Assembly: GCA_016716135.1 (NCBI GenBank)
Contig: JADJWX010000019.1
Location: 62,001-126,000, forward strand
Source: Lewinellaceae bacterium
Lineage (GTDB): Bacteria; Bacteroidota; Bacteroidia; Chitinophagales; Saprospiraceae
Direction of reading: 5' to 3'
Length of the DNA stretch: 64,000 bases
The notes below the pieces were generated by a model. It was not told the origin of the DNA, made no database searches, and saw nothing but the letters and a program-made list of their open reading frames with translations. Each line of letters opens with the position of its first letter. Position 1 is the stretch's first letter. The position numbers and the translations under genes are program-made. This document shows, piece after piece, positions 1 to 10,100 of the stretch.

Positions 1-1672
1 ACGTATTTGGCCAGCCGGGAGGACTTAACAACCTAACCTCGCCTTTTACATTATCCCGGTTGGCTTTCACGCGCACCGTCACGGGCACATGTTCGCCGGT
101 AGCCAGGTAGAACGACTCGGTCAGTTCAACAAACACGGGCGGCAGAATATCAAACGGCCGCCACACTTCCCCGACGTCCGGCTCGCGTTCTTTGTTGGCG
201 ACCACCGACTCAAACTCGATCGGGGTGCCGTCGACGAGGATCGACCATTGCACCCGAAAATCACGCGGCGATTCGGGCAACCCGCGCAACAACTGATCAT
301 CAACGGTGTACATCCCATCGGTGGATGGGCGCAACAACCAGTAGGGCGCCGTGAACCGGATGTCTTCCGGCAGGCGCACGGTTTTATTGAGTTCCCAGTC
401 CTGATTCAGGCCCAGGGTAAATCCGGTGATCGTGTCAAAAATACCCGGCATTACCGACAGGCTGCTGAGCACTACCGGCTTGCCGCCGGGCAGCGGGGCC
501 CGGTAGATGCACTCCAGGCGGAGGTTTACCGGATCGCCGGGTGTCGCAGTGGTACCTTCGGCGGTTGCTTCGAGGTAGAGGCCCAGGCAGCCGCGAATCA
601 CCTCCTTGATCTCGTCCAACTTGACGCGTTTCCAGTGGCCATCGGGCAGGGCTTTGATCAACTGCATGGCCTGAAGCAGGCCGGGCACGGAAGCACCGGG
701 GTTGTCGGGACGAAAATCTTGCTCCACCCGGGCGAGTATTTTTCCGATCGGCGCGCCGCCTTCCACCCGCGTCCAGGTGGTGTTGATACCTTCGAAGGGG
801 TCCTTTGTTTTTGGGCGGTCGCCTTTAATAAATTCAAACCACTCCTGCGTTTCACCGCGGGTGCCCATGGCGCCAAACGATTGGCAGCGGTGCATCGAGC
901 GGGCTTCAGCGGCGATCTCGGTATTGCTTTTTCCTTTCAGGGGCAAATACACCCCCAGGTCGAGCGTAAACAAATGGCTTTTATCCATTTTGTCGAAGGC
1001 TTCCTGGCCGCCATAAAACCACCAGGAGGTGTTGTAAAATTCGCGCAGGGGTTGCCAGGGGGTGGTAAACTTGAGCTGTTCAGGGTAGGCATCCGCTTTA
1101 CCGGCCAGGTCAAATGCTTCCACCGAAAGCATGGCTGAAGCCGTGTGGTGGCCGTGATTGGGGCGGCTTTTATCGTCGCTGAAACGGTTGATGATCACAT
1201 CCGGTTGTACTTGCCGGATGGTCCAAACGACATCGGACAACACGGCGTCTTTGTCCCAAATGTTCAATGTCTCGTCCGGGGTTTTGGAATAGCCGAAATC
1301 GTTGGCACGGGTGAAGCGTTGTTTGCCGCCATCGACGGAGCGGGCCATGAGCAATTCTTCGGTGCGCAGCACGCCCAGGAGTTCACGCAATTCCGGGCCG
1401 ATGAGGTTTTGGCCGCCGTCGCCGCGGGTAAGCGAGAGATAGCTGACGTTGTACAGTTTTTCGTTGGCGCAGTAGCTGATGAGGCGTTGGTTTTCATCGT
1501 CGGGGTGAGCGGCTACGTAGAGCACCGAGCCCAGCACGTTCAGTTTTTTGATGGCCTGGTGCAGTTCCGAGGCCGAGGGTTTGGCGGGCATTTGCGCCGG
1601 CAAGGCCAGGGGTAACAGGCTGAGCGCAAACAACAGCGCGCGGAGGCAAGCAGAGCGGAATTTGTTTTTCAT
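1..1672 (-). CDS. PIG-L family (LmbE-like) deacetylase, 3' end cut by window edge
   Basis: Reading the minus strand from the ATG at 1672 gives 557 uninterrupted codons to the window edge, so the C-terminus is missing. A signal peptide (MKNKFRSACLRALLFALSLL, ending in a PAQ-type site) is followed by the PIG-L/LmbE zinc motif AHPDDE at about residues 55-60 and a second histidine cluster, HGHHTAS, near residue 175. Known PIG-L proteins are zinc-dependent N-acetylglucosaminyl deacetylases; this long secreted type probably acts on glycans in the periplasm or outside the cell, but the substrate cannot be read here. The part after about residue 300 looks like beta-rich accessory domains of large Bacteroidota PIG-L proteins. 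It is transcribed divergently from the acyltransferase at 1776. The 349-codon plus-strand ORF over the same DNA is a shadow. Confidence 0.85.
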   Translation of the reverse strand, partial: MKNKFRSACLRALLFALSLLPLALPAQMPAKPSASELHQAIKKLNVLGSVLYVAAHPDDENQRLISYCANEKLYNVSYLSLTRGDGGQNLIGPELRELLGVLRTEELLMARSVDGGKQRFTRANDFGYSKTPDETLNIWDKDAVLSDVVWTIRQVQPDVIINRFSDDKSRPNHGHHTASAMLSVEAFDLAGKADAYPEQLKFTTPWQPLREFYNTSWWFYGGQEAFDKMDKSHLFTLDLGVYLPLKGKSNTEIAAEARSMHRCQSFGAMGTRGETQEWFEFIKGDRPKTKDPFEGINTTWTRVEGGAPIGKILARVEQDFRPDNPGASVPGLLQAMQLIKALPDGHWKRVKLDEIKEVIRGCLGLYLEATAEGTTATPGDPVNLRLECIYRAPLPGGKPVVLSSLSVMPGIFDTITGFTLGLNQDWELNKTVRLPEDIRFTAPYWLLRPSTDGMYTVDDQLLRGLPESPRDFRVQWSILVDGTPIEFESVVANKEREPDVGEVWRPFDILPPVFVELTESFYLATGEHVPVTVRVKANRDNVKGEVRLLSPPGWPNT

Positions 1673-1704
1673 GTTCAGGCAGGATAGTTGCGGAATCGAG
1701 TGGG

Positions 1705-1712
1705 CGAAAATA
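1705..1712 (-). promoter_or_regulatory. Bacteroidota -7 promoter box (TATTTTCG) for the PIG-L gene
   Basis: On the minus strand TATTTTCG fits the TAnnTTYG form of the Bacteroidota -7 element. It lies 32 bp upstream of the ATG at 1672, leaving a leader of roughly 25 nt. No convincing -33 TTG is seen. Confidence 0.45.
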
Positions 1713-1763
1713 GAGAAAAAACAAGGGAACTGGCCGGAAGGTTGTCCGTTTTGCGCCCTTGCG

Positions 1764-1771
1764 TACCTTTG
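1764..1771 (+). promoter_or_regulatory. Bacteroidota -7 promoter box (TACCTTTG) abutting the acyltransferase start
   Basis: TACCTTTG is an exact TAnnTTTG match, with a TTG at 1742-1744 (19-bp gap) as a fair -33 element. Only four bases separate the box from the ATG at 1776. Transcription should therefore begin at or next to the start codon, giving a leaderless mRNA. Confidence 0.6.
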
Positions 1772-1775
1772 CCGC

Positions 1776-2654
1776 ATGCAACGGATTGGTTATTTTTTTA
1801 CACGTGTTTTAATTGAAGCTTTTCGCTTCGTTCCGTTTTGGCTGTTGTACGGCCTGTCCGATGTCCTGGCCTTTTTTCTATACCGGGTGGTGGGCTACCG
1901 CCGGGAGGTGGTTTGGAACAACCTGCGGCGCGCTTTTCCGGAAAAAACGGATGACGCCCTGATGAAAATTGTCCGGCACTCGTACCGCAACCTGACGGAT
2001 GTTATGCTGGAGGCGATGAAATCGTACACCCTGTCCATCCCTGAAATACTGCGCCGGTGCCCGGTGCGCAATCCGGAACTGATCAACCGGTATCTCGATC
2101 AGGGGCAGTCGGTCATACTCAGCGGCTGCCATTACAACAACTGGGAATATACCGGAATTACCATGCCACCCACGTTTCACGGAACGGCCGTGACTGCCTT
2201 CAAGCCGATCAGCAACAAACTGATGGACGCCTACGTAAACCGCACCCGGGAACGCACCGGTATGGTCATGGTGGATATGGAAGGCACGTTTACCGCCATG
2301 CGCCAACGGGAGCGGGAGGGGCTGCCGTCTGTGTATATTTTGCTGGCCGACCAGTCGCCCTCAAGCCGGAAAAGTGCGCATTGGGTGTCGTTTTTGGGCC
2401 AGGAAACGGCGTCGCTGCCCGGGGTGGATGTGCTGGCGCGAAAGTTTAATTTCCCGGTGTTGTTTTACGAAGTCCGCCGCCTGAAACGCGGATTCTACGA
2501 CGTTGAATTTTCGGTAATCTGCGCCAATCCCGAGGAGGCCGAACCGACGAGCATCACCCAGGCCTTTGCCGGCAAGCTGGAATCCATCATCCGGAAGGAG
2601 CCCGGCAACTGGCTGTGGAGCCACAAACGCTGGAAGATGAAACGGGAGGCGTAG
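1776..2654 (+). CDS. LpxL/HtrB-like lysophospholipid (lipid A) acyltransferase
   Basis: The 292-aa protein has the usual size of Bacteroidota LpxL/HtrB-type acyltransferases. These transfer an acyl chain from acyl-ACP onto a lipid A precursor or another amphiphile at the inner membrane. One N-terminal membrane segment (about residues 14-35) precedes the catalytic HX4E motif HYNNWE at residues 119-124, then a DQSPSS substrate-loop region and a C-terminal WLWSHKRWK signature typical of the family. An in-frame ATG-free extension reaches further upstream, but the ATG at 1776 matches the family N-terminus (MQRIGYFFTRV) and sits just behind a promoter box. The acyl acceptor and chain length cannot be inferred. 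Confidence 0.88.
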   Translation: MQRIGYFFTRVLIEAFRFVPFWLLYGLSDVLAFFLYRVVGYRREVVWNNLRRAFPEKTDDALMKIVRHSYRNLTDVMLEAMKSYTLSIPEILRRCPVRNPELINRYLDQGQSVILSGCHYNNWEYTGITMPPTFHGTAVTAFKPISNKLMDAYVNRTRERTGMVMVDMEGTFTAMRQREREGLPSVYILLADQSPSSRKSAHWVSFLGQETASLPGVDVLARKFNFPVLFYEVRRLKRGFYDVEFSVICANPEEAEPTSITQAFAGKLESIIRKEPGNWLWSHKRWKMKREA

Positions 2655-2656
2655 GA

Positions 2657-2664
2657 TATATTTG
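2657..2664 (+). promoter_or_regulatory. Possible -7 promoter box (TATATTTG) for the S9 peptidase
   Basis: TATATTTG matches TAnnTTTG and begins 3 bp after the acyltransferase stop codon. If used, the roughly 95-nt leader of the peptidase mRNA would contain the palindromic repeat at 2697-2729. Confidence 0.35.
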
Positions 2665-2675
2665 TAAATTTTTTT

Positions 2676-2749
2676 TCACCACGGAGGCATGTGAGTACTC
2701 GTCCTACGACTTCAAGTCGTAGGACGAGTAAGGTCCCTCCGAGGTGCAT
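2676..2749. repeat. Palindromic REP-like element, copy 1 (core 2697-2729)
   Basis: The core is a palindrome with 16-bp arms, ACTCGTCCTACGACTT and its exact complement, around one central C. Outer arms (CACCACGGAGG on the left, CCTCCGAGGTG on the right) extend the stem imperfectly. The same core and related outer arms recur at 40115-40209. Confidence 0.85.
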
Positions 2750-2765
2750 TTAATAAAACAACATC

Positions 2766-5663
2766 ATGCAAAAACAAACACTCTTCCTTCTCCTTCTCCT
2801 CCCCACCCTCCTTTTTTCCCAGAAAAAAAATCTCGAAATCGCCGACGTACACCTTTGGAACCGCATTGCCAGCCCAATGGTAAGCCCCGACGGGCAGTGG
2901 GTGGCCTACCTGCTAACACCCACCACCGAGGGCGACAACACGCTTTGCCTCTGGCAGGCTTCCAGCCAAAAAACAGTGCGTTTTGAACGGGCGGCAAATC
3001 CGAAGTTTTCCCACGACGGCCAACACCTGGTTTTTGAAATAAAGCCGCCACTCGACACACTCAAAGCCCAACGCCGCCGCAAGGTGAAAAAAGACGAGCT
3101 GCCCAAAGACAGTCTGGCGATTTATGCGCTGGCTACGGGTACGCTGGAGAAATTTCCGGACGTGCGGTCGTTTGCCCTGCCGGAAAAATGGTCGGGCTGG
3201 CTTGCCTACCAGTTGGAACCGGTCAAGCCGGAAAAACCCAAAAAAGAAGAAAAAACCGAACCCGACAGCACAAAAACGGCCGCTGCCGCCGAAACGGAGA
3301 AAAAAACCAAAAAAGAAAAAAAGGAAGACGTCAAGGAAAACGGCTCCCGGCTGGTATTGCGCGATTTGGCAACCGGCTGGACCGACACGGTGGCCTTCGT
3401 GCTGGAATACCGCTTCGCCAAACGCGGCTCCGCGCTGCTGTTGCACACCACGGGGCGCGACTCGACTTTTCCCGCCGGTGTATACCGCTTCGATTGCGCG
3501 CAACGCCAACTGCAACCAATCATGCAGGCGGAAAAAGGGAAATTTGCCCAACTCGCGCTCGACGATCCGGGTGGCCAACTGGCCTTCCTGGCCGATACCG
3601 ATACCAGCAAAGCCCGGGTGCGGCCCTGGCAACTGTGCTACTGGTCGGAAGCCCGGCCCGAACTGCGTGTACTGGCCGACACGGGCAGCGCCTTCCTCCG
3701 GGTGGGGCAGGAGCGTTGGGCGATCAGTGCGCACAGCCGCCCGCAATTCAGCGACGACGGCAGCAAACTGTACTTCGGTATGGCACCCCAACTGCCCCTG
3801 CCAGACACCAGCCTGCTGGAAGAAGAGATCGTGCAGGTGGAGGTGTGGGCCTGGAACAACAACCGGCTTTACACCGAAATGGAAAACCGCCTGGCCGCCG
3901 ATAAAAAACGCAGCTTCCCGGTGCTTTGCCGGTTGGATTCGGAGAAATTTGTGCCGCTGGGCTCGCCGGAAATTCCCGACTGGCGCTTCCAGGAAGAACG
4001 CAATGCCGAACGGGCCCTGGCGTTTACCGATGAGCCCTACGCGCAGTACCGCCAATGGGAGGGCGAAGCACCCCGCGACGTGTACGCCGTTGACCTGAAA
4101 ACGGGCGCGAAAACCCAGCTGGTGACTGCCCTGCGCTGCTCGCCGTATTTGTCGCCGGAAACGCAGTTTGCCGCCTGGTGGAGCGACCCCGATTCGTGCT
4201 GGTTTGCCTGGGACGCCCGCCAAAACCAAACCCACCGCCTGACCGACAACCGCCAAACAACGTTTTTCAACGAAGAAAGCGACACGCCTGATTTTCCGAA
4301 TGCACACGGCATGGCCGGCTGGCTGACGGGCGACGGCGCCCTGCTCGTGTACGACCGCTTCGATATCTGGAAACTCGACCCGGCAGGGCAAGCCACACCG
4401 CAACGCCTGACCAATGGCCGGGAAAAACAAACCCGCTACCGCTATATCCAACTCGACCCCGAGGCGCAGGCCATCGATCCCAACCAGCCGTGGCTGCTGC
4501 ATACGTTTAGCGAGCAAAGTAAAACTGAAGGTTACGCCTGGTTCAACCTGAATACAGGGCAAATCCAACCCTGGCTCGGTGGCGAGTTTCAATATACCCG
4601 CCGCCCCATCAAGGCCGAAAAAGCGGATAAACTGGTGTTCACCCGCGAGAACTACCAGACTTTCCCCGATTTGCATTTTATCCAATTCGAGGGGAAAATA
4701 ACCCGCAATCCCCCGCTGGAGCGGGGCAGGCAGCAATCCGCAATCCGTATTTCAAACGCCAACCCCCAGCAGGCGGAATACCACTGGGGCGCTGTTGAAC
4801 TGGTAAAATGGACCTCTCTTTCGGGTGCGCAACTCGAAGGCCTGCTGTTCAAACCCGACAATTTCGACCCGAAAAAGCAGTACCCGATGGTGGTGAATTT
4901 TTACGAAAAACTTTCCGATGGTCTGCACCAGCACCGGGCGCCCGATGTGCACCGCTCCTCCATCACGTTTACTATGTATGCCAGCCGGGGCTATCTGGTG
5001 TTTGCGCCCGACATTCCGTACAAAACAGGCTACCCCGGCGAAAGTGCCTACGACGCCATCATGAGCGGAGTGACGGCGCTGATCGGCAAGGGCTTTGTCG
5101 ATCCGGAACGGGTGGGCTTACAAGGCCATTCCTGGGGCGGTTACCAGGCGGCTTATTTGATCACGCGCACCAATTTGTTTGCCTGCGCGGAAGCCGGCGC
5201 GCCGGTGTCGAACATGACCTCGGCCTATGGCGGTATCCGTTGGGGCACGGGCCTGAGCCGGCAGTTTCAGTACGAGCGCACGCAAAGCCGGATCGGCGGC
5301 TCGCTTTGGGAATACCCGATGCGGTATTTGGAAAATTCACCGCTGTTTGCGCTCGACAAGGTGCAGACGCCGGTGCTCATCCTGCACAACGACGAAGACG
5401 GGGCCGTGCCCTGGTACCAGGGCATCGAAATGTTTACCGGCCTGCGGCGCCTGGGCAAGCCCGCCTGGCTGCTCAACTACAACGGCGAGCCGCACTGGCC
5501 GGTCAAACTGCAAAACCGGATCGACTTTCAAACCCGCCTGCAACAGTTTCTCGATCATTACCTGCTCAATGCGCCCATGCCACGCTGGATGGATCGCGGC
5601 GTGCCGCCGATTGAAAAAGGTATTTTGCAGGGATTGGAGCCGGTGGATAAGGGGCAGGATTGA
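2766..5663 (+). CDS. Secreted S9 family peptidase (prolyl oligopeptidase type)
   Basis: A 965-aa protein with a signal peptide (MQKQTLFLLLLLPTLLFSQ), an N-terminal beta-propeller region with WD40/PD40-like strands, and a C-terminal alpha/beta-hydrolase domain. The catalytic triad is visible: GHSWGGY with Ser789, Asp876 in HNDEDGAVP and His910 in GEPHWP. S9 enzymes cleave peptides after proline or other residues; this one should be periplasmic or exported. A Lys/Glu/Pro-rich low-complexity stretch (about residues 155-195) looks disordered. About ten extra residues near position 650 (RNPPLERGRQQSAIR) are encoded by DNA resembling intergenic repeats (see findings). Start: the leader AATAAAACAACATC immediately before the ATG closely matches that of the gene at 7106, which supports this start. 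Confidence 0.9.
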   Translation: MQKQTLFLLLLLPTLLFSQKKNLEIADVHLWNRIASPMVSPDGQWVAYLLTPTTEGDNTLCLWQASSQKTVRFERAANPKFSHDGQHLVFEIKPPLDTLKAQRRRKVKKDELPKDSLAIYALATGTLEKFPDVRSFALPEKWSGWLAYQLEPVKPEKPKKEEKTEPDSTKTAAAAETEKKTKKEKKEDVKENGSRLVLRDLATGWTDTVAFVLEYRFAKRGSALLLHTTGRDSTFPAGVYRFDCAQRQLQPIMQAEKGKFAQLALDDPGGQLAFLADTDTSKARVRPWQLCYWSEARPELRVLADTGSAFLRVGQERWAISAHSRPQFSDDGSKLYFGMAPQLPLPDTSLLEEEIVQVEVWAWNNNRLYTEMENRLAADKKRSFPVLCRLDSEKFVPLGSPEIPDWRFQEERNAERALAFTDEPYAQYRQWEGEAPRDVYAVDLKTGAKTQLVTALRCSPYLSPETQFAAWWSDPDSCWFAWDARQNQTHRLTDNRQTTFFNEESDTPDFPNAHGMAGWLTGDGALLVYDRFDIWKLDPAGQATPQRLTNGREKQTRYRYIQLDPEAQAIDPNQPWLLHTFSEQSKTEGYAWFNLNTGQIQPWLGGEFQYTRRPIKAEKADKLVFTRENYQTFPDLHFIQFEGKITRNPPLERGRQQSAIRISNANPQQAEYHWGAVELVKWTSLSGAQLEGLLFKPDNFDPKKQYPMVVNFYEKLSDGLHQHRAPDVHRSSITFTMYASRGYLVFAPDIPYKTGYPGESAYDAIMSGVTALIGKGFVDPERVGLQGHSWGGYQAAYLITRTNLFACAEAGAPVSNMTSAYGGIRWGTGLSRQFQYERTQSRIGGSLWEYPMRYLENSPLFALDKVQTPVLILHNDEDGAVPWYQGIEMFTGLRRLGKPAWLLNYNGEPHWPVKLQNRIDFQTRLQQFLDHYLLNAPMPRWMDRGVPPIEKGILQGLEPVDKGQD

Positions 5664-5678
5664 TAAAAAAACTCCGCC

Positions 5679-5686
5679 TACCTTTG
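5679..5686 (+). promoter_or_regulatory. Bacteroidota -7 promoter box (TACCTTTG) abutting the helicase start
   Basis: An exact TAnnTTTG box ends five bases before the ATG at 5692, again predicting a leaderless transcript. A TTG at 5660-5662 is a possible -33 element, though its 16-bp spacing is short. Confidence 0.55.
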
Positions 5687-5691
5687 CCCGC

Positions 5692-7020
5692 ATGGATACC
5701 GACCCGATTATTGGAGCAACGCTGGCAAAACTGGACATTCCGGCCTTAAACACCCTGCAGGAAACGACTCTTCCGGCTGTTCAACACTACACCAACGTGA
5801 TCCTGCTGGCCCCGACCGGCTCGGGAAAAACCCTGGCCTTCCTGCTACCCGTTTTGCAGCGGCTCGATCCCGACGTCGCAGGCGTGCAATGCCTGATCCT
5901 TACCCCTACCCGCGAGCTGGCCTTGCAGATCGAGCGCGTATGGCAAAAAATGGGCACCGGCTTCAAGGTCAGCACCTGCTACGGCGGGCATTCGATGCAA
6001 ACGGAAATCCAAAGCCTCAGCCAGCCCCCGGCCTTGCTCATCGGCACGCCGGGCAGGGTGTTGGAGCATACGACCCGGAAAACGGTTGATCTGCGGCGGG
6101 CCAAAATGCTCGTGCTGGATGAATTCGACAAATGCCTCGCCATGGGTTTTCAGGAGCAAATGGCCGCCATCATTAAAGGCCTGCATTTTCTGGAAAAGCG
6201 CATTTTGGCCTCCGCAACCGACAAGCAACAGATTCCTGAATTTACCGGCATTACCAATCCCAAGGTGTTGAATTTTTACAAACTTGACGAGGCTGTTTCG
6301 ACCGAAGGCCTGGCACTGAAACAGGTGGTTGCCCCCGATGAAAACAAAGAAAAAGCGCTGTTCCGCCTGCTCTGTTTTATCGGCGCCGAACCTACCCTGA
6401 TCTTTTGCAACCAACGCGATACCACCGAACAGGTCCAGCGGTATCTGTCCGGCATGAAAATCGAATGCAGTTTTTTCCACGGTGGTATGGAACAACCCGA
6501 CCGCGAAAAAACACTGATCCGGTTCCGGAACGGCAGCGTCGTTTTCCTGGTCGCTTCCGACCTCGCGGCGCGCGGCCTCGACATCCCGGAAGTACAACAC
6601 GTGGTGCACTACGACCTGCCGCTCAAACAAAATGATTTCCTGCACCGCAATGGCCGCACCGCCCGCATGCACGCGGAAGGGACCGCCTACCTGCTGTTGC
6701 GTGCCAACGAGCAGCTGCCCGCCTACCTGCCCGAAGCGCCGCCGGTCCTGGAATTGCCGCAGGAACTGACCTTCCCGGAACCGGCCCCCTGGGTAACCCT
6801 GTACATCAGCGGGGGCCGGAAGGACAAACTCAGCAAAATGGATATCGTGGGCTTTTTTTCCAAAAAAGGCGGGCTGGGAAAAGCCGACATTGGGAAAATT
6901 GAAGTGCTCGACTTCATGGCCTTTGTGGCGATAAAAAAGGACAAGGCCGAAGCGTTGTTGCAAGCCGTTCAGGGCGAAAAAATGAAAGGGAAAAAGTATA
7001 AAATTGTGGTGGCACGCTGA
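5692..7020 (+). CDS. DEAD/DEAH-box RNA helicase, DEFD variant with DbpA-type C-terminal domain
   Basis: The 442-aa protein carries superfamily 2 helicase motifs: motif I APTGSGKT (residues 40-47), TPTREL (Ia), TPGR (Ib), motif II as DEFD near residue 143, SAT (III) and HRNGRTAR (VI). The C-terminal ~75 residues, with GRKDKLSKMDIVGFFSKKGG, resemble the RNA-binding domain of DbpA/CsdA-type helicases, so the protein probably remodels rRNA or mRNA in the cytoplasm. The family usually has DEAD in motif II; here the third residue is Phe. The DE pair that coordinates Mg-ATP is intact. A longer in-frame reading begins inside the S9 gene at 5347, but the family N-terminus and the promoter box favour 5692. 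Confidence 0.9.
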   Translation: MDTDPIIGATLAKLDIPALNTLQETTLPAVQHYTNVILLAPTGSGKTLAFLLPVLQRLDPDVAGVQCLILTPTRELALQIERVWQKMGTGFKVSTCYGGHSMQTEIQSLSQPPALLIGTPGRVLEHTTRKTVDLRRAKMLVLDEFDKCLAMGFQEQMAAIIKGLHFLEKRILASATDKQQIPEFTGITNPKVLNFYKLDEAVSTEGLALKQVVAPDENKEKALFRLLCFIGAEPTLIFCNQRDTTEQVQRYLSGMKIECSFFHGGMEQPDREKTLIRFRNGSVVFLVASDLAARGLDIPEVQHVVHYDLPLKQNDFLHRNGRTARMHAEGTAYLLLRANEQLPAYLPEAPPVLELPQELTFPEPAPWVTLYISGGRKDKLSKMDIVGFFSKKGGLGKADIGKIEVLDFMAFVAIKKDKAEALLQAVQGEKMKGKKYKIVVAR

Positions 7021-7105
7021 AACATGCCAGGGCAGCTTCCCTGTATATCATGCCAGGCTTCATCGTTGCCTGATTTTTCTTTTTTTAAATAAAACAACAT
7101 AACCA

Positions 7106-10100
7106 ATGCTAAAAACAATCTTACCCGCGCTACTCCTGTGCCTCGCCGCCTCGAGCCAGGCCCAGTACCTCGAAACCTTTTCCACGCCCGACAAGGGCTA
7201 TCTGCTGAATTTTGTTGACGACTTCACCGGCATCAACTGGATGCTCGGCCCCTGGGACAACCAGCCTCCGGCTGCTTTCGGCCGGGACGATGCCGATTAT
7301 TTTCAAACCACCGCTGCCGGTGTCCTCGAAGCCATCGATACAGACCAGCGGGTGTGTTGGGAAAGCCCACTACTAAACACTGTAATGGCGCCCGGCATGG
7401 TCAGCTTTTCCGTCGACCTGAGCTGGGCCGGTTTCGATCCCGACCTTGCCGGCAACCCTTGCATGGATGCCAGCTTCGACTACATATTGGTGCAGTACAG
7501 CGTCAACGGCGGCGCTTATGTGGATGTAGACAACATAATCGGAGGAGCCACCTGTGCCACGATCGGCTATGCGAACGGCGTACCCGGGAACCCGTTTTCG
7601 GGAAATACAACAATCTCAGTATCAGGCATCCCTGGCGGCGGCAGCCTGCGTATCCGCGTTTGTGTAAATGTGAACGCCAACGCCGAAGTTGTAACGATCG
7701 ACAACGTATCAGTACCGGAAATGGGCGTCACTGTCGGCTGCGCCGCACCCGAGCTTAGCCTGGCCGTCACGCCCATCACCTGCGGCGGTCCCAACTCCGG
7801 CGCGATCGACCTGACGGTGTTCGGCGGCACACCGAACTACACCTACACCTGGAGCAACGGCAACCTCTCGAAAGATCTTACGGGCCTGTCCGAAGGTACG
7901 TACACGGTAACCGTTACCGACGCCGCCAACTGCACGGCTACCGCCAGCGGAACCGTGGTGAATTCGCCGTTTTCAATCAGCAACGATGTCGGCCCGGCAA
8001 CCTGCGAAGGCATTTTTGACGGTTCGATAGACCTGATCATCGCGGGGGGCTTACAACCCTACACGGTGAATTGGGGTGATCTGCCCGGCAGCAACAATCC
8101 GGAAGACCGCACAGGCCTGGAAGCCGGCACCTACGTGGTTGTCGTTTCCGATGCCAGCGGCTGTACGGCCGATGCGGATATTATTGTCGGTTTAGCGCCG
8201 GGCGGCCCGTACAACGAAACGTTCAGCGTAGACGGCAAGGGCCTCTTGCCCGGCTCCTCCTGCCCGGATTCGCTGGCAATAAACTGTTCCAATGCCAACT
8301 TTGCCGGCGTCAACTGGACCATCAACGCCCTCGATACGCTCGACGGCATTGATCCCGACGACCACTTCTACACTGCCGGCGGCGTGTTGATCGCCCGTGA
8401 CCTCGACCAGGTGGTTTGCTGGGAAAGCCCACTGATCAACACCGGCGGCGCAGCTCCCGGTGCCGTTGGATTCTCCCTGGACCTGAAGTGGGAAGGATTT
8501 GACTCCGAACCGGCCGGTATGAACCCGCCGGACCTCGTCGCTGATCATATCGACGTGGAATTCAGCTGCGATGGTGGTCCCTGGGAACGTCTCCCTAACC
8601 TGATAGGAAATGGCGTTACCGGCCACACCGTCGTGTATGCCGATGGCTCCGGTAATGGGAATGCCGGTGAAGCTACCATATCGCAGACTGCTTTGACGTG
8701 TAGCAATTTACGCGTTCGCGTCTGCGGCCTGCTCAATTCGAACGACGAAACCTTTTCCATCGATAATGTGCAGGTGTTCGGTTCTACCGGCCTGTATTGC
8801 CCATTGCCCGAGCTGAGCGCTGTGGCCACGCCAGCCAGCTGTTTTGGCGCAGCTGACGGTGCTATCGACCTGAGCCTGAACGGGGGCGAACCGCCCTTTA
8901 CCATCGAATGGTCTACCGGAGCAATGACGGAAGACATCAACGGACTCTCCGCCGGAACATACTTCGTGACGGTGACAAACAATTTGGGCTCGAGATTTCT
9001 GGAGGTACAGGTCACCGAGCCGGCGGCGTTGGTCGCAGCGGCCGTGATTGACTCCAATGCCACTTGCGCAGGCGCTGCCGACGGCGGTGCTACGGCCTTT
9101 GCCACCGGAGGAACCACACCGTACACCTACCTCTGGAGCAACGGCGCGACCACCGCGTCCATCACCGGAGTCGTTGCCGGAACGTACACCACTACCATTA
9201 CCGATGCTAACGGCTGTACATCAACGGCGGCGGCAATTATTACCGAGCCGGCAGCGCTAGTCGCAGCGACCGTGGTGGATTCCAATGCCGCTTGCGCAGG
9301 CGCAGCCGACGGTGGCGCGACGGCCTTTGCCACCGGAGGAACCACACCGTACACCTACCTCTGGAGCAACGCCGCCACCACCGCGTCCATCACCGGAGTC
9401 GTTGCCGGAACGTACACCACTACCATAACAGACGCTAACGGTTGTACATCAACGGCGGCGGCAGCCATCACCGAGCCGGCAGCGCTGACCGCCTCGGCTA
9501 CAGCCACACCAACTACAGGCGCCATGAACAACGGCACGGCTACCGTCAGCGCCGGCGGCGGCACGCCTTCGTACACCTACGTCTGGAGCAATGGGCAAAC
9601 GACGGCCACCGCCGACGGACTCGCTGCCGGGACCTACACCTCAACGGTAACCGATGCCAACGGCTGCACCGCTACCGCTACCGCAACCGTTGAACAGCAA
9701 ATGGCTGCGCCCGGCGACGCCTGCACCGAAGCCATCGACATCAGCAGCCTGCTCGGCGGGCCGCAGAATACAGCGCAAACTTCCGCGCTGTACGATAACA
9801 CCGGCTACAACGCCAGTGGCGACCCGGCAGCAGGCTGGGACTGTTTTAGCGACCAACAGGGCCCCAATCTGGACCATACCATCTGGTTCTCCTTTACCGG
9901 CGACGGCAATACCTACCGCATCCGGACGGTGCAGTGCAACGCGACCAACTACATCAATGGCGACGGCGATACACAAATGGCTTTGTATTCCGGTGTCTGT
10001 GCAGACCCTACTCCTGTTGCATGTAATGATGATGAAGACCTGGGCAATGATGTGTACAACGCTCTCCTTGAAATTGCCACACAACCGGGATTGACGTACC

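Noticed and set aside
89..1138. 349-codon plus-strand open frame
   Set aside because: The minus strand encodes a clear PIG-L deacetylase across it.
2913..4736. 607-codon minus-strand open frame
   Set aside because: It is antisense to the S9 peptidase, whose catalytic triad and signal peptide are evident.
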